From NCBI GenBank assembly GCA_963766765.1, contig CAVYBR010000010.1, positions 1 to 64,000 on the forward strand: a DNA stretch of 64,000 nucleotides, written 5' to 3'. Shown here piece after piece: positions 38,771-47,024 of the stretch. The notes below the pieces were generated by a model. That model ran no database searches and was not told the origin of the DNA. It was given only the letters and a program-made list of their open reading frames with translations. Source of the stretch: JACCQS01 sp963766765 (GTDB lineage Bacteria; Actinomycetota; Actinomycetes; Mycobacteriales; Geodermatophilaceae). Numbering within the stretch: position 1 is the stretch's first letter; each line of letters starts with the position of its first letter. The position numbers were made by a program, and so were the translations under genes.

Positions 38771-38789
38771 CGAGGTTGACCCGCGTCGC

Positions 38790-39398
38790 CTCGCTCCCCA
38801 GCGCCTCGACCGCGACGTGATCCTGATCCGCGGGATCGAGCCGAACATGCGGGGCGGGCAGTTCTGCGCGGGGCTGCTGGCCGCCTGCGACGACCTCGGC
38901 GGCGAGCTCGTCGTCACCCTCGGCGCTCTCCTGGCCGACACCCCGCACACCCGGCCGATCCCGGTGACCGGCACCGCTCACCGAGCCTCGACCTCGTCGA
39001 CCGGCTCAAGCTCGAGCAGTCGACGTACGAGGGGCCGACCGGCATCGTCGGGGTCTTCCAGGACGCGTGCGTGCGGGCTCGACGTCCCCGAGATCTCGTT
39101 ACTGGGCGGCGGTGCCGCACTACGTCGCGCAGCCCCCGTGCCCCAAGGCGACGCTGGCGCTGCTCGGACAGCGTGGAGGAGCTGCTCGAGTGCAAGCATC
39201 CCGCTCGGCGTGCTCCCCCAGGACGCCCGCGCGTGGGAGCGCGGCGTCGACGAGCTGGCCGAGGAGGACGAGGACGTCGCCGACTACGTCCGGGCGCTCG
39301 AGGAGACCCGCGACACCGCCGACCTGCCGGAGGCCAGCGGCGAGGCGATCGCCCGGGAGTTCGAGCGCTACCTGAAGCGGCGTACCGAGGACGGCTGA
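38790..39398 (+). CDS. PAC2-family protein, N-terminus missing, frame broken
   Basis: The first recognisable residues are DVILIRGIEPNMRGGQF, then VVTLGALLADTPHTRPIPVT. In other frames follow LEQSTYEGPTGIVGVFQDAC and WAAVPHYVAQPPCPKATLAL, and finally EDEDVADYVRALEE to TGA 39396-39398. This is the PAC2 (proteasome assembly chaperone-like) family found in most actinobacteria. At least three frame changes lie between 38,980 and 39,220. The N-terminal third is absent because of the join at about 38,770-38,790. Confidence 0.7.
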   Translation, partial: LAPQRLDRDVILIRGIEPNMRGGQFCAGLLAACDDLGGELVVTLGALLADTPHTRPIPVTGTAHRASTSSTGSSSSSRRTRGRPASSGSSRTRACGLDVPEISLLGGGAALRRAAPVPQGDAGAARTAWRSCSSASIPLGVLPQDARAWERGVDELAEEDEDVADYVRALEETRDTADLPEASGEAIAREFERYLKRRTEDG

Positions 39399-39493
39399 GC
39401 CGGCCGACCCGCCCCGACCGAACCGAGGTGGTCTCCCCCGCGTCAGACGCTGCACACGCCGGCGTGCAGCCGTGCCGACTCGGGGAGCCCGTC

Positions 39494-39745
39494 ATGACCG
39501 ATCCAGCGAACCTGCGCCGCACCGTCGCGGTCCTCACCGCCTCCCTCGTCACCATCGCCGCCGCCTGGGCGGTCCCGGCTCACGCGGGCGACCGTGGGGA
39601 TGACCCCTGCATCGGAGAGCACCACGACACCGGAGGCGTGACGGTCCGCGCCACGCAGGACGGCCAGGTGGTCACGGGCACCGACCAGGGCGACGTCCTC
39701 GACGCGAACGGCCACCTCGGCGTGACCGTGGACGGCATAGGCGGA
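39494..39745 (+). CDS. start of a secreted protein, cut at a sequence join
   Basis: The ATG at 39494 follows the PAC2 gene by 95 bases. MTDPANLRRTVAVLTASLVT begins a typical signal peptide with likely cleavage after VPAHA. The mature part starts GDRGDDPCIGEHHDTGG and continues to GTDQGDVLDANGHLGVTVDG, which resembles Gly/Asp-rich calcium-binding repeats. About residue 84 the frame runs into sequence that reads as dipZ on the other strand, so the remainder is missing. The family is not identified. Confidence 0.5.
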
Positions 39746-39759
39746 AACCGCTTCGCCCG

Positions 39760-40161
39760 GAACCGACTGCTTCTGTGGCAGCCGCGATAACGGTTTTCCA
39801 GCAGTGCCTCGATCTGCGGGAAGATCAACCCGAGTCCGATGGCCACCAGCGCGACCAGCGCAACCCACCGGATCGCGTCCTGCGGCAGGTGCAGCAGTGA
39901 CAGCAGCGCCGAACCGAGCAGGGTCACCACGCTGAAGCTGAACACCAGGCCGGCGATCACGCGGTAGGGCCGCACGTCTCGACAATGCGCGCCGCGGCAG
40001 GACCTTCGTGGCGACCGCGCCGCCATGATCCTCGGTGTCCGCAGCGTGGGCCGGCGCTCTGGGTACCGGAGAAGAAGATGACCGGCAGCACCGGCAGGAT
40101 GCACGGTGAGATGCCGGTGATCAACCCGCCGATGAAGCCGATCGCGATCGAGTGTCGTCAT
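39760..40161 (-). CDS. dipZ: DipZ-like cytochrome c biogenesis / thioredoxin-like protein, N-terminal part
   Basis: From ATG 40161, segments in several frames give the CcdA-like membrane domain. The clearest run is PYRVIAGLVFSFSVVTLLGS, then LLHLPQDAIRWVALVALVAI, then IFPQIEALLENRY. This matches mycobacterial DipZ (CcdA domain followed by a thioredoxin-like domain), which moves reducing power to extracytoplasmic targets. Only the first 130 or so residues are present before the join near 39,750. Its position beside two fasciclin genes matches mpt83-dipZ-mpt70 in M. tuberculosis. Confidence 0.65.
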
Positions 40162-40285
40162 GTCGGATATTCGGAGCCGTAATCGGTTCGGACTACAGTG
40201 TGCGGCAGTGTCATTGATTGGTAATGAGTGAGCGCACGCAAGAGGCGGCCCGGCACTGAGCCGGACCGCCTCCTCGCGGGGACGT

Positions 40286-40900
40286 CTTCGGTCGCTACAT
40301 CGCCGGCGGCCGGCGGCATCAGAACCGTGTCGATCAGGTACACGGTGGCGTTGGCCGTCTGCACTCCGCCGCAGATCGACCGACGCGTCGTTGACCTTCA
40401 GGTCGTCACCGGAGCCCGTCACCGTTACAGTTGCCGCCCTCCACCGTCGTGTGGGTTCCGTCGACCTGTTCGGACTGAGTCGGCCCGCGACGACGTGGTA
40501 GGTGAAGATGCTTGTCAAGGGTCTTCGAATCGGTCTTCAGGCGGTCGATCGTCGCCGGCTCGATCTTGGCGAACGCCGTCGTCGGCAGGGGCGAACACGG
40601 TGAACTCGCCGCCGTTGAGCGTGTCGACGAGATTCACGTCCGGATTGAGCTGGCCCGAACGGCCGCGGTCAGGGTCTGAGCATCGGGTTGTTGGACGCGG
40701 CCACCGCAACGGGGTCCTGCGCCATGCCGGTCACCGAGCCGGGGCCGGTCGGGTTCTGCTGCGGCGTACGCCGCACAGCCGGGCCCGACTAGGTCCGGCC
40801 TGGGCGACGCCGGCGAGACGAGGCGAACAGACCCGCCGCGGCCATGGTGGCCAGCGACGCCCCGACGCCGGGTGTTGGTGGTCTTGCGCTTGATGTTCAT
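40286..40900 (-). CDS. fasciclin-domain secreted protein (MPT70/MPT83-like), frame broken
   Basis: The start MNIKRKTTNTRRR at 40900 begins a basic N-region. The mature protein reads DLVGPGCAAYAA, NPDVNLVDTLNGGEFTVFAP, IDRL-like and TDSKTLTSIFTYHVVAGRLS pieces, and VQTANATVYLIDTVLMPPA, one FAS1 domain of the MPT70/MPT83 type. At least four frame changes are needed. The stop is probably near 40,286 after a final shift. It lies 72 bases below the second fasciclin gene on the same strand, and dipZ follows. Confidence 0.7.
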
Positions 40901-40972
40901 CGAGATCTTTAACTTTCGGTTCCTTTTCGCGACACGGGGTATGGAGGGGCCGTCTTGGTTCATGCGCGTCGA

Positions 40973-41674
40973 TCAGCTGGCGGCCGGCGGCATCAGCACC
41001 GTGTCGATCATGTAGACGGTCGCATTGGCGGTCTTCACGCCACCGCAGACCAGGCCGGCGTCATTGACCTTGAGGTCGGGCCCGCGCCGGTCACCGCGAC
41101 CGACGCGCCCTGCAGCGTCTTGTGGTCGCCGGCGACCTGCGGCGGGGCTGGCCTGCCCCTCGACCACGTGGTAGGTCAGGATGCTGGTCAGCAGATCCGA
41201 ATCGGTCTTGAGCTTCTCGATGGTCGCCGAATCGATCTTGGCGAACGCGTCATCGGTGGGCGCGAACACCGTCAGCCCCGGATTGCTGTTCAGGGTCTCG
41301 ACGAGATTCACATTCGGGTTGAGCTTGCCCGGACAGCGCCGACGTGAGCGTCTTGAGCATCGGGTTGTTCGACGCCGCGACGGCCACCGGATCCTGGGCC
41401 ATGCCGGTGACCGAACCCGGGCCACTGGGCACCTGCTCGGCGTAGGTCGCGCAGCCCGTGCCGACGAGATCGGCGGCGGGGTCGGCCATCGCCGTGGTCG
41501 CGGGGGCGCGCTCGGAGGTCATCGCCGTCGCCGAGGACATGCCGGGGCGGAGCTCGTCGTCGAGACTGCTGCTCGAGGCCTCCGTGGACGAATCGCTCGA
41601 GCACGCGCGACGCCGAAAATCGCCGGCCGCGCCCAGTCCCGCCGCGGCGACCGCTTTCCGGTGAACTGTTTCAT
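40973..41674 (-). CDS. mpt83: fasciclin-domain surface protein (MPT83-like), frame broken
   Basis: The start MKQFTGKRSPRRDWARPA at 41674 precedes a Ser-rich stretch, then MADPAADLVGTGCATYAEQV, then a FAS1 domain (LNPNVNLVETLNSNPGLTVF; IEKLKTDSDLLTSILTYHVV; VCGGVKTANATVYMIDTVLM; PPAAS). The mature part is closely MPT83-like. A lipobox Cys could lie in the broken signal region but cannot be confirmed. Frame changes lie near 41,600, 41,335, 41,150 and 41,090. A direct-repeat regulator site and sigma-factor-like hexamers lie upstream. Confidence 0.75.
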
Positions 41675-41731
41675 CACTGCCCCATCCCTGTCACGGACGA
41701 CATGCGTCGCCGTCCTTGCGGTTCCACATGG

Positions 41732-41781
41732 GATTCGGTGTGCGTCGTCCGGATGGCGTGACGTCACAGTTGCGTCACATT
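41732..41781 (-). promoter_or_regulatory. PhoP-box-like direct repeat and SigK-like hexamers
   Basis: In the gap between the MPT83-like gene and dxr, TCACAGT (41764-41770) and TCACATT (41775-41781) form a direct repeat with a four-base spacer, close to the mycobacterial PhoP box (TCACAGC-N4-TCACAGC). On the minus strand CCATCC (41756-41751) and CCGAATC (41738-41732) resemble SigK promoter elements, but only 12 bases separate them. The region is rich in indel errors, so spacing may be unreliable. Confidence 0.4.
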
Positions 41782-41896
41782 CTGGCGCGGTCTTGCGCCG
41801 AAATTGCGCTGAGGGTTGTGAACGCCGATCGGGGCCTGTTGGCAATCCGGGCCGGCGCTAGTTCGGCGGCACGCAAGAAGCGGCACAATAGGGGCG

Positions 41897-43069
41897 GTGA
41901 GCAAGGCTGCGCGTGCTGATCCTCGGCAGCACCGGTTCGATCGGCACCCAGGCGCTGGAGGTCATCGCCGCCAACCCGGACCGCTTCGAGGTGGTCGGTC
42001 TGGCAGCCGGCGGCGGCAATCCGGACTGCTGGCCCGGCAGCGCGCCGAGACCGGCGTGACCAACATCGCCGTCGCCGACGACGCCGCGGCCGCGCAGGTC
42101 GGCGACGTCACGTATGCCGGACCCGACGCGGTCACCCGCCTGGTGGAGAACACCGAGGCCGACGTCGTGCTCAACGCGCTCGTCGGCGCGCTGGGCCTGC
42201 AAACCCACGCTGGCCGCGCTGGCCAGCGGCGCCCGGCTGGCGCTGGCCAACAAGGAATCGCTGGTCGCCGGCGGTCCGCTGGTGCTCAAGGCGGCCGAGC
42301 CCGGCCAGATCGTGCCCGTCGACTCCGAACACTCGGCGATGGCCCAATGCCTGCGCGGCGGCACGCCCGACGAGGTGGCCAAGATCGTGCTCACCGCGTC
42401 GGGCGGCCCGTTCCGCGGCTGGTCGGCCGCCGACCTCGAACCCGTCACGCCCGAGCAGGCCGGTGCCCATCCCACCTGGTCGATGGGCCCGATGAACACG
42501 CTGAACTCGGCGTCGCTGGTGAACAAGGGCCTGGAACTGATCGAGACGCACCTGCTGTTCGGCATCGCCTACGACCGCATCGAGGTGGTCGTGCACCCGC
42601 AGTCGATCGTGCACTCGATGGTCACGTTCACCGACGGCTCGACGCTGGCCCAGGCCAGCCCGCCGGACATGAAGCTGCCGATCGCGCTGGCGCTCGGCTG
42701 GCCCGCCCGGGTGCCCGCGGCGCGCGCCTGGCATGCGACTTTCGCACGGCCTCGACCTGGGAGTTCGAGCCGCTGGACGCCGACGTGTTCCCGGCCGTCG
42801 ACCTCGCCCGGCAGGCCGGCCAGCGCGGCGGCTGCCTGACCGCGGTCTACAACGCGGCGAACGAGGAAGCGGCGGCCGCCTTCCTCGAGGGGCGCATCGG
42901 ATTCCCGGCGATCGTGCGAACAATCGCCGAGGTCCTGCGCGCTGCCGACCAGTGGGCCGCCGAACCCGCTACCGTGGATGACGTACTCGATGCGCAGCGC
43001 TGGGCCCGCGACCGGGCAAAGCGCGCAGTCGAGCAGGAGATTTCAAGAAAAGGACTAGTCACCAAATGA
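41897..43069 (+). CDS. dxr: 1-deoxy-D-xylulose 5-phosphate reductoisomerase, frame broken
   Basis: Dxr makes 2-C-methyl-D-erythritol 4-phosphate in the non-mevalonate isoprenoid pathway. NADPH-binding LILGSTGSIGTQALEVI, the substrate region RLALANKESLVAGG and VPVDSEHSA, and HPTWSMGPMNTLNSA with VVVHPQSIVHSMV identify it. The C-terminus is AEPATVDDVLDAQRWA. The start is GTG 41897. Breaks near 41,915, 42,025, 42,200 and 42,735 each look like one base. Its stop overlaps the ATG of rip1. An essential enzyme with four breaks argues for sequence error. Confidence 0.88.
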   Translation: MSKAARADPRQHRFDRHPGAGGHRRQPGPLRGGRSGSRRRQSGLLARQRAETGVTNIAVADDAAAAQVGDVTYAGPDAVTRLVENTEADVVLNALVGALGLQTHAGRAGQRRPAGAGQQGIAGRRRSAGAQGGRARPDRARRLRTLGDGPMPARRHARRGGQDRAHRVGRPVPRLVGRRPRTRHARAGRCPSHLVDGPDEHAELGVAGEQGPGTDRDAPAVRHRLRPHRGGRAPAVDRALDGHVHRRLDAGPGQPAGHEAADRAGARLARPGARGARLACDFRTASTWEFEPLDADVFPAVDLARQAGQRGGCLTAVYNAANEEAAAAFLEGRIGFPAIVRTIAEVLRAADQWAAEPATVDDVLDAQRWARDRAKRAVEQEISRKGLVTK

Positions 43070-44297
43070 TGTTCGTCGCTCGGCATCATCGCGTTCGCGT
43101 TGTGCATCCTCATCTCCGTGGCACTGCACGAATGCGGCCACATGTGGGTGGCGCGCGCCACCGGGATGAAGGTGCGCCGCTACTTCGTCGGGTTCGGCCC
43201 GACGCTGTGGTCGACCCGCCGGCCCAACAAGCTGGGCGAGACCGAGTACGGCGTCAAGGCCGTCCCGCTGGGCGGCTTCTGCGACATCGCGGGCATGACG
43301 TCGATCGACGAGATCGCACCCGAGGACGAGCCGTACGCGATGTACAAGCAGAAGACGTGGAAGCGCGTCGCCGTGCTGGTCGCGGGCCCCGCCATGAACT
43401 TCGTCGTCGGTCTGGTGCTGATCTACGCCATCGCCGTGATCTGGGGTCTGCCCAACCTGCATCCGCCGACCACCGGCGGTCGTCGGCGAAACCTCTTGTG
43501 TCGCAGCCGGAAATCACCAAGGGCAAGCTGGGTGACTGCAGCGGACCCCGGCCTGCGGCCGCCGCCGGCATCCAGCGCGGGCGACGTCATCGTCAAGGTC
43601 GGCGACACGCCGTCGGCACACTTCGACGAGATGGTCGACCGCGGTGCGCAAGCTGCACGGGCCCGACCCCGTTCGTCGTGCGAGCGCGACGGCAACGCAG
43701 ATCACCGCCGTCGTCGACGTCACGCAGGCGCAGCGCTTCGGCCAAGGAGGACGGCAGACGCAGCCGACCGACCGTCGGCGCCATCGGCATCAGCGCCGCG
43801 CAGTTCCGCGCCGACGCAGTACAACCCGCTCTCGGCGGTGCCCGCCACGTTCGCGTTCACCGGCGACCTGGCCGTCGAGCTGGGCAAGTCGCTGGCCAAG
43901 ATCCCGACCAAGGTCGGCGCGCTGGTGCACTCCATCGGCGGCGGCGAACGCGATCCCGAGACGCCGATCAGCGTGGTCGGGCGCCAGCATCATCGGCGGC
44001 GACACCGTCGAGGCCGGGTTGTGGGTGGCATTCTGGTTCTTCCTGGCCCAGCTGAACTTCGTGCTCGGTGCGATCAACCTGGTCCCGCTGCTGCCGTTCG
44101 ACGGCGGTCACATCGCGATTGCGGTGTTCGAGAAGATCCGCAATATGATTCGGTCGGCGCGCGGCATGGTGGCCGCGGCGCCCGTCAACTACCTCAAGCT
44201 GATGCCCGCCACCTACGTAGTCTTGGTGGTGGTGGTCGGCTACATGCTGCTGACCGTGACCGCTGACCTGGTCAACCCGATCAGGCTGTTTCAGTAG
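43066..44297 (+). CDS. rip: site-2 zinc metalloprotease Rip1, frame broken
   Basis: This intramembrane protease cleaves anti-sigma factors (RskA, RslA and RsmA in M. tuberculosis). The zinc motif HECGH is in ISVALHECGHMWVARATG, and the second ligand region is NLVPLLPFDGGHIAI. Between them lies a PDZ-like domain (GIQRGDVIVKVGDTPSAHFD in pieces). At least six frame changes occur, near 43,078, 43,485, 43,550, 43,655, 43,750 and 43,985. The start overlaps the dxr stop. One RskA-type target controls SigK, which in turn drives mpt70/mpt83, so its closeness to the fasciclin genes is functionally sensible. Confidence 0.87.
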
Positions 44298-44312
44298 GAG
44301 ACCATGGAGACC

Positions 44313-45491
44313 ATGACCTCCGTCGGCCTGGGCATTGCCGGCACCGCCCGCCGCCGACCCTGGCGCCACGGCGCAAGACCCGCCAGCTGATGGTGCGGCG
44401 ACGTCGGCGTCGGCAGCGACTCATCCGATCGCCGTGCAGTCGATGACGACCACCAAGACCCACGACGTCAACTCGACGCTGCAGCAGATCGCCGAGCTGA
44501 CCGCCACCGGCTGCGACATCGTTCGCGTCGCCTGCCCGCGCCAGGAGGACGCCGACGCGCTGCGCCGAGATCGCGAAGCACAGCCAGATCCCGGTGATCG
44601 CCGACATCCACTTCCAGCCGAAGTACATCTTCGCCGCGATCGACGCGGGCTGCGCCGCCGTGCGCGTTAATCCGGGCAATATCAAGGAGTTCGACGGCCG
44701 GGTCGACGAAGTCGCGAAGGCCGCAGGGCGCAGCGGGCATCCCGATCCGCATCGGCGTCAACGCCGGCTCGCTGGACAAGCGGTTCATGGAGAAGTACGG
44801 CAAGGCGCACGCCGGAGGCGCTCGTCGAGTCCGCGCTGTGGGAGGCCTCGCTGTTCGAGGAGCACGGCTTCGGCGACATCAAGATCAGCGTCAAGCACAA
44901 CGATCCCGTGGTCATGGTCGCCGCCTACGAGCTGCTCGCCGTCGCAAGTGCGACTACCCGCTGCACCTCGGCGTCACCGAGGCCGGGCCGGCGTTCCAGG
45001 GCACCATCAAGTCCGCCGTCGCGTTCGGCGCGCTGCTGTCGCAAGGGCATCGGCGACACCATCCGCGTGTCGCTGTCCGCGCCGCCGGTCGAAGAGGTCA
45101 AGGTCGGCAACCAGATCCTCGAATCGCTGAACCTGCGCCCGCGTGGGCTGGAGATCGTGTCGTGCCCGTCGTGCGGGCGCGCCCAGGTCGACGTCTACAC
45201 GCTGGCCAACGAGGTCACCGCCGGCCTCGAAGGGCATGGAAGTTCCGCTGCGCGTCGCGGTGATGGGCTGCGTCGTCAACGGTCCCGGCGAGGCCCGCGA
45301 GGCCGACCTCGGCGTCGCGTCCGGCAACGGCAAGGGGCAGATCTTCGTCAAGGGTGAGGTGATCAAGACGGTGCCCGAGGCGCAGATCGTCGAGACGCTG
45401 ATCGAAGAGGCGATGCGGCTCGCCGAAGAAATGGGCGACGATCGGCCGGATCAGACGTGCCAGCGGTTCGCCGATCGTGACCGTAAGCTGA
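44313..45491 (+). CDS. ispG: 4-hydroxy-3-methylbut-2-enyl diphosphate synthase, frame broken
   Basis: IspG (GcpE) is the 4Fe-4S enzyme two steps from the end of the non-mevalonate pathway. PIAVQSMTTTKTHDV, VIADIHFQPKYIFAAID and VRVNPGNIKEFDG define the TIM barrel. CPSCGRAQVDVY and the Cys of VMGCVVNGPGEA supply the cluster. The start is MTSVGLG at 44313 (an in-frame ATG is nine bases earlier). Three of the breaks are GGG where GGC needs two G (44726, 45045, 45232). The true end is SGSPIVTVS with TGA 45489-45491 after a last shift near 45,440. Confidence 0.9.
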
Positions 45492-45542
45492 TGCATGGCC
45501 CTGTGAGCGGGGTCACGGCCGCCAGTCGTAGAAAGAGTCTCC

Positions 45543-46399
45543 ATGTCGGCTCCGCCGCTATTTCGCCGCGTCGATGAGCGACGGGTATCGGTGGTGCGCG
45601 ACGCCGGCGCGGTGCGCCGGGTGCTCGACGAGGATCCGGTCGGCACCTGCATGGTCGCCTCGCGGGTCGCCGAACACGGCATCGATCCGGCCGCGATCGG
45701 CGGTGAGCTGTGGACGCGCCGCGACGCCGACGAATCCCTCTGTTACGCCGGGGCGAACCTGATTCCGCTGCGCGGTGGCGCCGACGATCTGCACGCGTTC
45801 GCCGACAAGGCGATGAGCACGGCGCGACGCTGCTCGTCGTTGGTCGGCCGCGCCGAGATGGTGCTGCCGATGTGGCAGCGGCTCGAGCACGCCTGGGGTG
45901 CGGCGCGCGACGTGCGCGAGCACCAGCCGCTGATGGCGCTGAGCACGGCGCCCGCTGTGTGCGATCGACCCGGCCGTGCGCCAGGTTCGCGCCGACGAAC
46001 TCGACGCGTATCTGGTCGCGGCCATCGACATGTTCATCGGCGAGGTCGGCATCGACCCGCGGATCGGCGACGGCGGCCGCGGCTATCGGCGCCGGGTGGC
46101 CGGGCTGATCGCCGCGGGCCGCGCGTGGGCCCGCTTCGAACGCGGCCAGGTGGTGTTCAAGGCCGAGGTGGGATCGCAGTCGCCGTGCGGTCGGCCAGAT
46201 CCAGGGTGTGTGGGTGCATCCCGACTGGCGGGGCCGCGGCCTCGGGACCGCGGGCACCGCGGCGTTGGCGGCGGCGGTCGTGCGCAGCGGTCGCACCGCC
46301 AGCCTGTACGTCAACAGCTTCAACACCGTGGCCCGGGCGACCTACGCCCGCATCGGCTTCACCCAGGTGGGCACCTTCGCGACCGTTCTGCTCGACTGA
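45543..46399 (+). CDS. GNAT-family acetyltransferase (Rv2867c-like), frame broken
   Basis: About 285 residues: an N-terminal DUF4081-type domain (VRRVLDEDPVGTCMVASRVA; NLIPLRGGADDLHAFADKA) and a C-terminal GNAT domain with the acetyl-CoA motif VWVHPDWRGRGLGTAGTAAL and SLYVNSFNTVARATYARIGF. It ends VGTFATVLLD. Breaks lie near 45,820, 45,955 and 46,185. It is 51 bases after ispG on the same strand, the same order as in M. tuberculosis. The substrate is unknown. Confidence 0.8.
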
Positions 46400-46444
46400 C
46401 CCACCGCCTCAGCGTCGCCGGGCTGCCGTCGCGCACCCCAGGGA

Positions 46445-46472
46445 AATGCCATTCTCAAATCTGCATGGCATT
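46445..46472. promoter_or_regulatory. operator-like inverted repeat before the molybdopterin gene
   Basis: AATGCCAT (46445-46452) and ATGGCATT (46465-46472) are perfect inverted copies separated by 12 bases, ending 49 bases before the start of the molybdopterin oxidoreductase gene. The same region also reads as near-direct repeats ATGCCATTCT and ATGGCATTCT. Either form is a plausible regulator site; no regulator gene is visible next to it. Confidence 0.4.
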
Positions 46473-46521
46473 CTGGAAACGTGATCATGCTTCTCGGTTT
46501 GCGAGAGTACATTTCCGCGAT

Positions 46522-47015
46522 ATGGAAACTGTGCGTAGTTTCTGCCGCGTTTGCACCTCGGTCTGCGGCATCCTCGTCGACGTCGACGGGGACGAGGTGA
46601 TCCGCGTTCGCGGCGACCAGGACCATCCGTTCTCACGCGGCTATACCTGCGCGAAGGGCCGGGCGCTGCCGCTGCTGCACCACCACCCGGATCGTCTCGA
46701 GACGACCGCGGATGCGGGTGGACGGCCGAGCTTGCAGGACACCACATGGGACGCCTGCCTGGATGACCTGGGCAGCCCGGCTGAAGGACATCATCGACCG
46801 GCACGGACCCGCAGTCGGTCGCCTTCTACTTCAGCACCATGGAGAGCGCCGGGTTCCGGATGGCCGAAGCGTTGCACGCCGCGATCGGCACCCCGGCCAA
46901 GTTCAGCCCGCTGACCATCGACGGCACCGCCAAACCGTTGGTCTCGGATCTGGTGGGCGGATTCATGGGCCTGTCCGGCCGAACGGACCTCGACAACGCC
47001 GACTTCCTCTGGCGC
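46522..47015 (+). CDS. molybdopterin oxidoreductase, N-terminal part only
   Basis: METVRSFCRVCTSVCGILVD opens with the 4Fe-4S motif C-x2-C-x3-C, with a fourth Cys in RGYTCAKGRALP about 28 residues on. After a break near 46,770, AFYFSTMESAGFRMAEALHA and TIDGTAKPLVSDLVGGFMG follow, the start of the molybdopterin-binding domain in formate-dehydrogenase-like enzymes. Homology ends at LDNADFLW near 47,012, where reverse-strand carB begins. About four fifths of the gene is missing. Confidence 0.75.
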
Positions 47016-47024
47016 CGTTACGGT

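Noticed and set aside
37426..38820. 464-residue plus-strand open frame
   Set aside because: Antisense to the 13E12 HNH and PLD genes and crosses an apparent assembly join; no recognisable motif.
38790..39745. One-kilobase block as a horizontally acquired cassette
   Set aside because: Both ends cut genes mid-domain on both sides, with no integrase, IS ends, att repeats or target duplication; an assembly join is simpler.
43066..45491. Programmed ribosomal frameshifting in rip1 and ispG
   Set aside because: Breaks are too many, lack slippery heptamers or stimulatory structures, and occur in housekeeping genes that are not frameshifted elsewhere; consensus errors explain them.
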